A stretch of 64,000 nt of DNA from G963664935 sp963664935 (GTDB taxonomy: Bacteria > Pseudomonadota > Gammaproteobacteria > Methylococcales > G963664935): NCBI GenBank assembly GCA_963664935.2, contig CAXXSE010000007.1:124001-188000 (forward strand). Reading direction: 5' to 3'. Each line of letters opens with the position of its first letter. The first letter of the stretch is position 1. The position numbers were made by a program, and so were the translations under genes. Shown one piece after another: positions 56,293 to 64,000 of the stretch. A model generated the notes under the pieces. It searched no databases and had not been told where the DNA came from. It was given only the letters and a program-made list of their open reading frames with translations.

Positions 56293-57390
56293 TTATACCC
56301 TTCGTTGACGATAAAATTTTTCGACGAATCGATCCATTAGGCCTGTTGCGATAGCGTCTCTCAGACCAGACATAAGACTTTGGTAATAAAATAAATTGTG
56401 GATAGTATTTAATCTTGCACCCAAAATTTCCCCGCATTGATCGAGATGACGAAGATAAGCTCTGGAATAGTGTCGGCAGGTGTAACAGGCGCAGTTTTCG
56501 TCCAATGGACGTAGATCGTTCTGAAACCGGCTGTTGCGAATGCGAATAGCGCCGGTTGACACGAACAGATGGCCATTGCGGGCGTTCCGGGTCGGGAGTA
56601 CGCAATCAAACATATCGATCCCGGCGCGGACGGCTTCAACCAAGTCTTCGGGAGTCCCCACACCCATTAAATAACGGGGTTTATGGTAAGGCATCTTAGG
56701 AACCAGAGTGTTCAGAATATGGCGCATTGCCTGCTTGGGTTCGCCTACCGATAATCCTCCGATGGCGTAACCGTCAAAATCTAATTTGGTTAAGCCGTTG
56801 AGGGATAGCGATCGCAATTCAGGATACATTCCACCTTGAACAATTCCGAAAAGCGCGCCGGCATTGTCGCCATGGGCTTGTTTACTGCGTTCCGCCCAGC
56901 GTAAAGACAATTGCATCGACGTTTCCGCTGCTTCGACGGTAACAGGGTAGGGTGTACAGTCATCAAAGATCATCACGATATCGGCACCCAGGGCGTGCTG
57001 GACCCGCATCGATTCCTCCGGTCCGAGAAACACAGGACTTCCGCTTATTGGAGAACGAAAATTGACCCCCCGCTCGCTAATCGTTCGGTTTTTCCCCAAG
57101 CTGAATACCTGAAAGCCCCCCGAATCGGTTAGGATCGGTTTTTCCCAATGCATAAATCCATGTAGGTTCCCGTGTTGTTTAATAATTTCAACGCCGGGCC
57201 TGAGCATTAAATGGAAAGTATTACCCAAGATAATTTCAGCGCCGATTACCTGGAGTTCTTCCGGGGTCATTGCCTTCACGGTTCCATAGGTGCCAACCGG
57301 CATAAATACGGGCGTCTGGACCGTTCCACGGTCAAAGCAGAGTTGGCCTCGCCTGGATAACCCGTCGGTATTGCTAATTTCAAAATCCAT
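56293..57390 (-). CDS. tgt: Queuine tRNA-ribosyltransferase
   Basis: 365 residues. The preQ1/guanine exchange enzyme for tRNA wobble G34. Catalytic Asp residues in TDSGGFQVFSL and FDCVLPTRNARNGH. Zinc site CACYTCRHYSRAYLRHL...H near the C-terminus. First gene of tgt-yajC-secD-secF; queA is not in the window upstream. Confidence 0.97.
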   Translation of the reverse strand: MDFEISNTDGLSRRGQLCFDRGTVQTPVFMPVGTYGTVKAMTPEELQVIGAEIILGNTFHLMLRPGVEIIKQHGNLHGFMHWEKPILTDSGGFQVFSLGKNRTISERGVNFRSPISGSPVFLGPEESMRVQHALGADIVMIFDDCTPYPVTVEAAETSMQLSLRWAERSKQAHGDNAGALFGIVQGGMYPELRSLSLNGLTKLDFDGYAIGGLSVGEPKQAMRHILNTLVPKMPYHKPRYLMGVGTPEDLVEAVRAGIDMFDCVLPTRNARNGHLFVSTGAIRIRNSRFQNDLRPLDENCACYTCRHYSRAYLRHLDQCGEILGARLNTIHNLFYYQSLMSGLRDAIATGLMDRFVEKFYRQRRV

Positions 57391-57587
57391 TTATTTATCG
57401 TCCAGTAACTGTTTTTCAATATCAACTATTTTTTTTGGGAACAGTCGGTTTGTGGACTATTAATATCTTGTAAAGGAAAGAAAAGAAAATATACTTAGCA
57501 AATGGATCGGAAAGCTGGAGATCCATCTGACTATTGTGGCAAAAAAATTCTGTATTCCCTTAACATTCAATTCCTAGTCATTTCGCG

Positions 57588-58232
57588 ATGATCGAAAACA
57601 AAATAGCTGATAGATATTTTTCACGATTAGATCCCTTCACTCGTTTGGTTGCCGCTATTTTATTTTTCATAGCGCCATTGACAGCGGGAGCGGTTGAGAA
57701 AGCCTGGGTTACCGACGAATTACGTCTCGGTATGTACAAAGAGCAAGGTGGCCGCGGTAAGCCCCAGCGAACCCTGGCGAGCAATGTAGAACTTCGTATC
57801 CTTGAACGTAAAGCTCAATGGGCCAGAGTACGCACGACACGCGGCGTCTCTGGTTGGGTCAAAGCAGGATATTTGGTGGATGCGCCACCTGCGAAGATCG
57901 CGCTTCCGGGGTTACAAAAAGAAGTGCTAAGACTACGTGACGCGTTATCCCAATCTCAGCTCTCATTGGAGACGACGCAAAAAAAAAGAGATGAATTGTC
58001 AGCATCTCAGCAGGCTTTGGAAAGTGAAAAATCGCGACACCTCGCCCGGCTTGGGCAGTTGACGGAGGAAAACCAGGAAATAAAAGAAGTGCTTTCAGCA
58101 AGGGGTATCCAAATACCGCTTACCTGGTCTCTGGGCGCCTCGAGTCTGGCCTTGATTCTCGGCTTAATCGCCGGCGTCGCTTGGCTCGACAATCGTATCC
58201 GCAAACGGCATGGTGGATTTAGGATCTATTGA
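57588..58232 (+). CDS. SH3-domain / coiled-coil membrane protein (YgiM-like, TIGR04211)
   Basis: 214 residues. Signal peptide (LVAAILFFIAPLTAGA, about 20-36), bacterial SH3 domain (YVTDELRLGMYK-like start to VSGWVKAGYLV, about 37-97), coiled coil (about 105-165, LRLRDALSQSQLSLETTQKK), one C-terminal transmembrane helix (LGASSLALILGLIAGVAWL) and a basic tail. The architecture matches the YgiM family. Function unproven, probably envelope. Confidence 0.88.
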   Translation: MIENKIADRYFSRLDPFTRLVAAILFFIAPLTAGAVEKAWVTDELRLGMYKEQGGRGKPQRTLASNVELRILERKAQWARVRTTRGVSGWVKAGYLVDAPPAKIALPGLQKEVLRLRDALSQSQLSLETTQKKRDELSASQQALESEKSRHLARLGQLTEENQEIKEVLSARGIQIPLTWSLGASSLALILGLIAGVAWLDNRIRKRHGGFRIY

Positions 58233-58277
58233 ATATTTGCGCTGGAGGTTAGAGTAAGTACCATTAAAAATTAACGG

Positions 58278-58574
58278 CTAACCGCAAATCCAAGAAATTA
58301 ACGTTTCATTGGTGCTATGCCTGTGATACGACGGAGCCAAAAATTCCACCAAACTAAACATGCGCATCAGACTTTTTGAAGGCTTGTCCGTCATCGCGGC
58401 CAGCTTTTCAAAGCCGACTTTCGCATTGATATAATCACGAAGCAGGGATTTGCCTGTGTTGGTATTACCTGAAAGCATACATCCGATGCTTTCAGTCAGA
58501 AGACCTTGGCGAAATGCGTCATCATGCAAAGCCCTTGCCTGAACGGTCTCTTTAAAATTACGGGTAATCGCCAT
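58278..58574 (-). CDS. HigA-like addiction-module antidote protein, C-terminus altered
   Basis: 98 residues from ATG 58574 with AAGGAG upstream. Family motif GKSLLRDYINAKVGFEKLAAMTDKPSKSLMRMFS resembles small DNA-binding antidote proteins in which MRMFG is followed by PSGNP and a final helix. Here the sequence diverges after MRMF (SLVEFLAPSYHRHSTNET), so the end is probably truncated or frameshifted. No partner toxin is adjacent; a recombinase remnant lies upstream. Confidence 0.5.
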   Translation of the reverse strand: MAITRNFKETVQARALHDDAFRQGLLTESIGCMLSGNTNTGKSLLRDYINAKVGFEKLAAMTDKPSKSLMRMFSLVEFLAPSYHRHSTNETLISWICG

Positions 58575-58599
58575 GTTTACTTCTCCTTGCGTTTTTTGT

Positions 58600-58710
58600 A
58601 GTCCCGCCAACACAATTTGGCTTAACCCCGGCATCTTTTAGAGCTTTGAGCTGAATATCGAGAGATTGCCGGCTTGTTGCAACACGGGCATACCCGAAAG
58701 ACGACCTTCC
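58600..58710 (-). pseudogene. Serine recombinase N-terminal remnant
   Basis: One minus-strand frame reads FGYARVATSRQSLDIQLKAL, then KDAGVKPN, the usual N-terminus of resolvase/invertase enzymes including the catalytic Ser region. It has no clear start and breaks off after ~35 codons. It points to a past integration event in this islet. Confidence 0.6.
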
Positions 58711-58852
58711 ATAAAAACTGTCTCCTAATTCGTTTAGTATACGATGCCGTCTACGAATGGAAAAAAAAAGACTTAGTAGACAAGTGTAACAATATCAACC
58801 TGTTTCGGTTTTTTCCGTGATGACGATTTTTCTTTCCTCGCGGTGCTTTTTT

Positions 58853-58879
58853 GGTGTATATTTGAGCTATATATACACC
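58853..58879. promoter_or_regulatory. Inverted-repeat operator upstream of the toxin-antitoxin operon
   Basis: GGTGTATAT (58853-58861) and ATATACACC (58871-58879) form 9-bp arms with a 9-bp spacer, ending 15 bp before the antitoxin start. It is a likely binding site for the ParD-like autorepressor overlapping the promoter. Confidence 0.65.
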
Positions 58880-58894
58880 TATTGGAGAATTGAC

Positions 58895-59146
58895 ATGACG
58901 AGACAAAGTATTTCATTTACAACACCAAACGATGATTGGCTAAAGGCCCAAGTTGAGAGCGAGGAATACACCAGCAAAAGCGATGTTGTCAACGACTTGA
59001 TACGAAAAGCAAGGGCGCAGCAAAATGAAATTGAATGGATACGGGCCAAGCTGATTAAATCAGAGCAAAGTGGGTTTATAAACAAGGCCCCTGCCGAAAT
59101 CCTCGCAGATTTTAAGGAAGAAGCCCAGCGTAATGGGGAATTATAA
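58895..59146 (+). CDS. parD: ParD-like type II antitoxin
   Basis: 83 residues from ATG 58895 (GGAG 9 bp upstream). N-terminal ribbon-helix-helix (MTRQSISFTTPNDDWLKAQVESEEYTSKSDVVNDLIRKA) for operator binding and dimerisation. The C-terminal helical tail (EIEWIRAKLIKSEQSGF) should neutralise the toxin. Overlaps parE by 14 bp. Confidence 0.9.
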   Translation: MTRQSISFTTPNDDWLKAQVESEEYTSKSDVVNDLIRKARAQQNEIEWIRAKLIKSEQSGFINKAPAEILADFKEEAQRNGEL

Positions 59147-59417
59147 ACTTTCACCCGATGCAGAAGCCGACCTACACCGAATTTGGTTACGAGGTCTTCG
59201 TGAGTATGGCGAGGATCAAGCCGACAAATACTATTATAATTTTATCGCTCGTTTTGCAGAAATAGCAGAACAACCGTATTTATATCAGGCCGTTGATTAT
59301 ATCCGCGAAGGCTACAGGCGTAGCGTATGCGGCATTGACAGTATCTATTATCATGTTGACGGTGATACAGTCGAAATCATGAACATATTAGGGCGACAGG
59401 ACACCGATGAAGTATGA
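59133..59417 (+). CDS. parE: ParE-like toxin
   Basis: 94 residues of the RelE/ParE superfamily: YKLSPDAEADLHRIWLRGLREYGEDQADKYY at the start, EGYRRSVCGIDSIYYHVDGDTVEIMNILGRQD at the end. ParE toxins poison DNA gyrase. The start is inside parD, indicating coupling. Confidence 0.92.
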   Translation: MGNYKLSPDAEADLHRIWLRGLREYGEDQADKYYYNFIARFAEIAEQPYLYQAVDYIREGYRRSVCGIDSIYYHVDGDTVEIMNILGRQDTDEV

Positions 59418-59631
59418 TGAATTTCATTTGGGGTGTGAATTTAAGACTGGAAGCGAAAAAATATTTCGCTGCACCGACATTGGGCGACGTGTGGTCGTTG
59501 CTGTATGTCTTGACGATCATCCGGATGACACCAGTTGGTACAATGGACCACCTTATGCAGTTGTAGAATACGTATTTGACGAATATTCTCAATATTCGCC
59601 TCAAATAATGAAAAAATTAGGCTCAGACTAG
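59407..59631 (+). CDS. Small hypothetical third gene of the ParDE unit
   Basis: 74 residues, overlapping parE by 11 bp, so it is translationally coupled. Compact and acidic, with the segment CTDIGRRVVVAVCLDDHPDD and WYNGPPYAVVEYVFDE. I do not recognise a family. Its position suggests a role with the toxin-antitoxin pair, or a passenger. Confidence 0.6.
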   Translation: MKYDEFHLGCEFKTGSEKIFRCTDIGRRVVVAVCLDDHPDDTSWYNGPPYAVVEYVFDEYSQYSPQIMKKLGSD

Positions 59632-59667
59632 CTTTCCCTCGCGACGACTCCTATTCTCGGACAGCCT
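59627..59667 (-). repeat. Dispersed repeat, copy 3
   Basis: Minus-strand core AGGCTGTCCGAGAATAG (complement of 59651-59667) plus ~24 bp that closely match 19092-19119. It marks the right edge of the toxin-antitoxin islet. Confidence 0.65.
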
Positions 59668-59742
59668 CGAAGTATGCGCCGACAACTAAAGAAACCACCA
59701 CTTCGGTCGATAATGGCACTGTATTCTCGCAAACAATTTCCC

Positions 59743-60918
59743 ATGAAAGCGGCTTTTTCCTATTTTTATTTCTTAATATTTTTTTTAGCGACACCCGCCT
59801 TAGCCGAGTTCTTCGAAACGCCCATGTTAGACGCCAAATGGGAGGTGAAAACAAGTAAAACGGAATGCGATTTGGTTCATCCGATTTCGCACTACGGCGA
59901 TTCCGGCTTTCGGGTTGAAGGAAACCATCCGCTGGAGTTTTACCTCAAACCCCGGCGATATCAGCTACCTATTATTGAAGCAAGTTTAAGCGATCGGGCA
60001 TAATAGTGGATGCATGGCCGTGATTTCTACAATCCCTACGGAGTTTCCCTTGAAACAGCGGTCGGGTCAAATACGGTTTCTCGTTTGGCGGTTAGTGGTC
60101 GGGTTGCCGAAATAATGTTTGAGTCTTTGAGTATCGGCCGAATCCCGACGTTTGTTTATAGGCGGACGGCCAGCGAAGTTATGGATTCGGAAATCCGGGT
60201 AGCGGTTTCCTCAATAAATTTTTTAAGCGTTTACGAGAAGTTTATTTCCTGTCGCCAAAACATCCTTCCCATCGCGATAAGCGACATCCAGGATCAGGTG
60301 TTGTATTTTGAGTATAAAAGCAAAAAGCCGGACCAACGGATCGCGGGGTTTTTTAATCGAATAAAACAATATTTACAAGCCGTTGGAGGTGGAAATGTTC
60401 TGGTAGGCAGCGAAATTCCAGCGCTTGAACAAGAAACAAGCCGCACTTGGTTCAATAAGCGATTTGAAAGTCTTCGTTCACTATTAACTCAGGCGGGGAT
60501 AAACACGAAATCGATCAAAAAGCGGCATCGATTGCCGCTTGCCGGTAGCAAGAAATCCGTTCGAATTCATTTATTCGGTCCTGAGGCGCTTCGGACCTAT
60601 TATTATCGTGCTAAAGAAACCCGGCTTTCGAAACAAAACAAACGCCGCCTCACCAAGCTTGCTTCATACCATAAAGATTATTTCAACTTCGGAAAATTGA
60701 TTATCAATTCGCACACGGACAGTTCGGGTTCACGGTCGGCCAATAAACAAGTATCCGACAAACGGGCTTTCGAGATAAAAAACTATCTTCGGGACCGGGG
60801 TGTGGATTCGGATCGGATCGTTATACGTTCTTACGGGGAAACCAAACCACGGTTCAGTAACCGAAGCCGATCGGGGAAAGCGAAAAATAGCCGGGTCGTG
60901 ATTGATTTTATTATGTGA
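59743..60918 (+). CDS. OmpA-family protein (MotY-like), interrupted
   Basis: Two ORFs in the same frame (59743-60003 and 60010-60918). Signal peptide (YFYFLIFFLATPALA), N-terminal domain of ~200 residues resembling sodium-motor MotY-like proteins (CDLVHPISHYGDSGFRVEG), and C-terminal OmpA peptidoglycan-binding domain (KLIINSHTDSSGSRSANKQVSDKRAFEIKNYLRDRG). Between them are two consecutive stops, TAA TAG, at 60001-60006. A double nonsense event is odd. The alternative is two compensating one-base indels, since an intermediate frame reads IIVDAWP before rejoining DFYNPYG. No flagellar genes are nearby. Confidence 0.75.
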
Positions 60919-60939
60919 TTCTCATCGATTTTTATCCTG

Positions 60940-60945
60940 TATAAT
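60940..60945 (+). promoter_or_regulatory. -10 element (TATAAT) upstream of argG
   Basis: A consensus TATAAT lies 34 bp before the argG ATG. No good -35 is evident, so it is a weak promoter call. Confidence 0.35.
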
Positions 60946-60979
60946 CCACCTACGAAAAATTCAATTAAATTAGATTGCT

Positions 60980-62197
60980 ATGACTCTAAACAATAAAAGA
61001 AAGGTGGTGTTAGCTTACTCCGGGGGACTGGATACTTCGGTGATTCTCAAGTGGTTACAGGAAACATACGAATGCGAAGTGATCACCTTTACGGCCGATA
61101 TCGGTCAAGGTGAAGAAGTCGAACCGGCCCGTCTTAAAGCTAAAGCTTTGGGGATTGAAAAAATCTTCATTGAGGATCTTAAAGAAGAATTTGTTCGCGA
61201 TTACGTTTTCCCCATGTTTCGGGCGAATACGATATACGAAGGCGAATATTTACTGGGGACATCCATTGCCCGCCCCTTAATCGCAAAACGATTGATCGAA
61301 ATCGCCAATGAGACGGGGGCCGACTCGATTTCCCATGGCGCCACGGGCAAGGGAAATGACCAGGTTCGTTTCGAATTGGGCGCTTATGCCCTGCGTCCGG
61401 ATATCCAAGTTATTTCACCTTGGCGTGAGTGGGATCTTAATTCCCGCGAAAAACTTCTGGCCTACGCCGAAACCCATAGTATCCCCGTCGAAATGAAGCG
61501 GGGCAAGTCTTCCCCCTATTCCATGGATGCTAACTTATTACATATTTCATACGAAGGCGGAATACTTGAAAACCCCTGGTCGGAGCCGGAAGAGGATATG
61601 TGGCGCTGGTCGGTTGCCCCGGAAAACGCTTCCGACAGTCCAAGGTATATCGAATTAAGCTATGAAAAAGGCGATATTGTTAAAATCGATGACCGGTTTT
61701 GTTCCCCCGCCGTAGTTTTAGAATCGTTGAATCAAATCGCCGGTGAGCATGGAATCGGACGTTTGGATGTCGTGGAGAACCGTTATGTCGGTATGAAATC
61801 CCGGGGTTGCTATGAAACGCCCGGAGGCACGATCATGTTGAAAGCGCATCGGGCGATCGAATCGATTACCCTGGACCGCGAAGTTGCGCACCTGAAAGAT
61901 GAACTCATGCCACGTTTCGCGAGTTTGATCTACAATGGTTATTGGTGGAGCCCCGAACGAAAAATGTTGCAGGACATGATCGATGCATCGCAAACACCCG
62001 TGAATGGCGTCGTAAGGCTCAAGCTCTACAAAGCCAATGTGACGGTCGTCGGGCGAAAGTCCGAAACGGACAGCCTTTTCGACGAAACGATTGCTACATT
62101 CGAAGATGATGGTGGGGCATATAAGCAATCGGATGCCGAAGGATTCATTAAATTAAACGCTTTGAGGATGAGAATAGCCGCGCAAAAGGGGCGGTAA
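60980..62197 (+). CDS. argG: Argininosuccinate synthase
   Basis: 405 residues. ATP-binding P-loop-like motif LAYSGGLDTSVILKWL (about 10-25), citrulline/aspartate motifs SHGATGKGNDQVRFELG and ISPWREW, then MKSRGCYETPGG. Joins citrulline and aspartate in arginine synthesis. Its own promoter is likely. argH is not adjacent. Confidence 0.97.
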   Translation: MTLNNKRKVVLAYSGGLDTSVILKWLQETYECEVITFTADIGQGEEVEPARLKAKALGIEKIFIEDLKEEFVRDYVFPMFRANTIYEGEYLLGTSIARPLIAKRLIEIANETGADSISHGATGKGNDQVRFELGAYALRPDIQVISPWREWDLNSREKLLAYAETHSIPVEMKRGKSSPYSMDANLLHISYEGGILENPWSEPEEDMWRWSVAPENASDSPRYIELSYEKGDIVKIDDRFCSPAVVLESLNQIAGEHGIGRLDVVENRYVGMKSRGCYETPGGTIMLKAHRAIESITLDREVAHLKDELMPRFASLIYNGYWWSPERKMLQDMIDASQTPVNGVVRLKLYKANVTVVGRKSETDSLFDETIATFEDDGGAYKQSDAEGFIKLNALRMRIAAQKGR

Positions 62198-62207
62198 ACA
62201 CTAAATT

Positions 62208-64000
62208 ATGCAAATTGAATTTTCCTCAATCCGTCGATGGTTCGGCGTTTCTATCTTGTTGGCGAGCCTTACCCTGCTGCTATTCAATACCTCCGTGCAC
62301 GCGGCGGCGGTATTCGACCCGAGCACGCAGTCACCCCGGACCCTCGGACCCTTCGTTTTTAAAAACACTAACCTTCAACAGGGTGCGACTAAAGCCTATC
62401 GTCCATGGTTCGAAAATAAGGCGTGGACTGGAGATTTGATCGAATACGATATCGCGACCAATGGAAGCTTCAGTTTACCGGCGGCTAATTGGAGTGCGGG
62501 AGCAATTTTTGCTACTAAGGAAACAGCTGACCCCAGTTATTGGGATTCCGGGCGAAAAATCATTAGCTCCACTACCGGCTCTAATCAAATCCCATTCCGT
62601 TGGGCTAATTTAATCGATTCTCAAAAAGTTACATTAGATCCATCGACGGCTGTAGCCGAGACCCAAAGTGATGTTCTTGATTTTATCCGGGGTAATCGTG
62701 TCCGGGAAGGTTATGGGATGCGAACCCGCTTTAGTATTTTAGGCGATATTGCCGGTTCGACACCTCGTTACGTAGCAATTCCCAATGCCGGGTATCCGTT
62801 CTCAGGCTATAGCACATTCGCTAATACGAAGCACAATCGTGCCCCAAGAATCTATGTCGGCGCCAACGACGGAATGGTGCATGTATTCGACGCCGTGACC
62901 GGAGCGGAGGTGTTTGCCTACATTCCCTCCATGGTTATACCGAATCTGGTAAAACTGACGCAAATTCCTTATACTCATACCTATTTCGTGGATGGCGAAT
63001 TAGTTGTTGGCGACGCGTATTTCGGAGCTAGCGGCTCCGAATCTTGGAGCACAATACTTGCCGGTGGTCTTGGCGCGGGCGGAAAAGGATTGTTAGCTTT
63101 GGACATAACCGATCCGGATTTAAGCGCTGAAACCGCACCGTTGGCTGGGGACCAAAAGGTTCTGTTTGAAAAGACCGATCTCGATTTAGGCCATGTTTAC
63201 GGTAGCCCTTCGGTTGTGAAACTTCCTGACGGAAAGTGGTATGTTATCAGTGGTAATGGATATGGGAGCGCCAACGGAATAGCGAAGCTTTTTTTGATCG
63301 AGTTGAATAGTCCTTCTTTTACTGTAACGACATGGTCAACAACCGATTCAACGCCTAACAATGGGTTGTCCACACCCGTGTTTTTGGATGAGAATAATGA
63401 TTCCGTTGCTGATTTCGCCTATGCTGGCGATCTCAAAGGCAGGCTCTGGAAGTTCGAGTTCGGTAAAGATGCGTCGAATGATCTTACGGTTAGCGCGACC
63501 AAATTGTTTGATGCCGGAGTGGACCAACCCATTACCGTAGCACCCGATATTGCTGCCCACCCCAATGGCGATTACCTGATCTATTTCGGAACCGGGAGCC
63601 TTTTGAGTGACGATGACATCGGCAACGCCCAACAGCAATCGGTGTATGCCATTTGGGAAAAATATTCCCTAGTTGTAAATGGTTGCACTGATGATTCCAC
63701 CGGATATTTGCTATGTCAAGACCTTTCCCCAGATACTTCGCACTCTAGTGGAACTCCCGTAAGATATCTGGCCACTTCGAATACTCCCGATTGGAGCATT
63801 CATAAAGGCTGGAAGGTCGATTTGCCCATAGGAGGCGAGCGTTTGCTGGGACATCCCCAACTCCGCGGAGGCCGCTTACAATTCGTCACCACCATTCCAA
63901 GTGCTACCGGCGCCGTAAGCTGGTTGATCGAACTGGACTATGAATCCGGGGGTGATTCCGGATCCATAATCTTTGATTTGGATGGAAACTCGGTTTTGGA
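62208..64000 (+). CDS. pilY1: PilY1-like type IV pilus biogenesis protein, partial at window end
   Basis: 597 codons are visible and the frame is still open at the edge. ATG 62208 gives a signal peptide (FGVSILLASLTLLLFNTSVHA). The region from ~residue 150 is the PilY1 beta-propeller: RIYVGANDGMVHVFDAVTGAEVFAYIP, WSTILAGGLGAGGKGLLALDITDP, HVYGSPSVVKLPDGKWYVISGNGYGS, DGNSVADF-type calcium loop (DENNDSVADFAYAGD) and GRLWKFEF. It is the tip adhesin and assembly factor of type IV pili. Compared with many PilY1 proteins the N-terminal vWA-like part is short or missing. Confidence 0.9.
   Translation, partial: MQIEFSSIRRWFGVSILLASLTLLLFNTSVHAAAVFDPSTQSPRTLGPFVFKNTNLQQGATKAYRPWFENKAWTGDLIEYDIATNGSFSLPAANWSAGAIFATKETADPSYWDSGRKIISSTTGSNQIPFRWANLIDSQKVTLDPSTAVAETQSDVLDFIRGNRVREGYGMRTRFSILGDIAGSTPRYVAIPNAGYPFSGYSTFANTKHNRAPRIYVGANDGMVHVFDAVTGAEVFAYIPSMVIPNLVKLTQIPYTHTYFVDGELVVGDAYFGASGSESWSTILAGGLGAGGKGLLALDITDPDLSAETAPLAGDQKVLFEKTDLDLGHVYGSPSVVKLPDGKWYVISGNGYGSANGIAKLFLIELNSPSFTVTTWSTTDSTPNNGLSTPVFLDENNDSVADFAYAGDLKGRLWKFEFGKDASNDLTVSATKLFDAGVDQPITVAPDIAAHPNGDYLIYFGTGSLLSDDDIGNAQQQSVYAIWEKYSLVVNGCTDDSTGYLLCQDLSPDTSHSSGTPVRYLATSNTPDWSIHKGWKVDLPIGGERLLGHPQLRGGRLQFVTTIPSATGAVSWLIELDYESGGDSGSIIFDLDGNSVL

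Noticed and set aside
1..64000. CRISPR arrays, tRNA and rRNA genes
   Set aside because: I looked for regularly spaced repeats, cloverleaf arms with CCA-type ends and rRNA motifs in the intergenic regions and saw none. A tRNA scan was not possible, so a missed tRNA cannot be fully excluded.

Overview
The window looks like a chromosomal segment of a gammaproteobacterium with methylotroph-type C1 chemistry. Evidence: a tgt-yajC-secD-secF block, hflD, a full-length hrpA, type IV pilus genes (pilE-like, pilY1), a PEP-CTERM protein, a type II sulfide:quinone oxidoreductase, and a complete set of methanofuran/tetrahydromethanopterin C1 genes. A methanotroph-like (Methylococcales) or Beggiatoa-like (Thiotrichales) host would fit; the sequence alone does not decide. 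I see no tRNA, rRNA or CRISPR array.

Layout. 0-19 kb is mostly housekeeping: PEP-CTERM protein, HAD phosphatase/lpxD, metX, a degenerate GGDEF protein, hrpA-DUF938-transglycosylase operon, aspartic protease, SQR, FkbM methyltransferase, hflD-mutM, EAL-HDOD protein, pilin, tpx, purN. 19.2-33.1 kb is one long minus-strand C1/redox island. In transcription order it holds a pterin dehydratase-like gene, pntA-pntB, a 1218-residue iron-sulfur flavoprotein resembling a fusion of NfnB and NfnA, a 7Fe-type ferredoxin, fwdD, fhcB/fwdB, fhcA/fwdA, ftr (fhcD), fhcC/fwdC and a second 7Fe-type ferredoxin. This is the most interesting part. FwdB keeps the iron-sulfur and Mo/W-ligand cysteine motifs of a true formylmethanofuran dehydrogenase, and the flanking genes are what is needed to move its electrons between ferredoxin and NAD(P)H.

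33.3-52 kb is accessory. Two nearly identical ~230 bp MITE-like elements in inverted orientation (35.36-35.58 and 51.78-52.01 kb) bracket about 16 kb. That stretch holds a TlpA-like protein, a lipoprotein, damaged sensory genes (GAF-HisKA-REC protein with an in-frame stop, frameshifted solute-binding protein, frameshifted histidine kinase split by a 1798 bp IS), a peptide ABC ATPase, gdhA, a REP-type transposase (RAYT) split by a 2679 bp IS21-family element, a Fic protein and an internally deleted IS1634-like transposase. Both IS insertions have recognisable terminal repeats and target duplications, and removing them in silico restores the host reading frames.

52-64 kb returns to core genes (2OG oxygenase, secFD-yajC-tgt, SH3 protein, OmpA-like protein, argG, pilY1), with a small islet at 58.3-59.7 kb. 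The islet holds a HigA-like fragment, a recombinase remnant and a three-gene ParDE-type toxin-antitoxin unit.

Caution: five genes (EAL-HDOD, pntB, solute-binding protein, sensor kinase, IS transposase) carry apparent single-base indels, mostly in short homopolymers. At least some may be assembly errors rather than real pseudogenes, so pseudogene statements should be read with that in mind.
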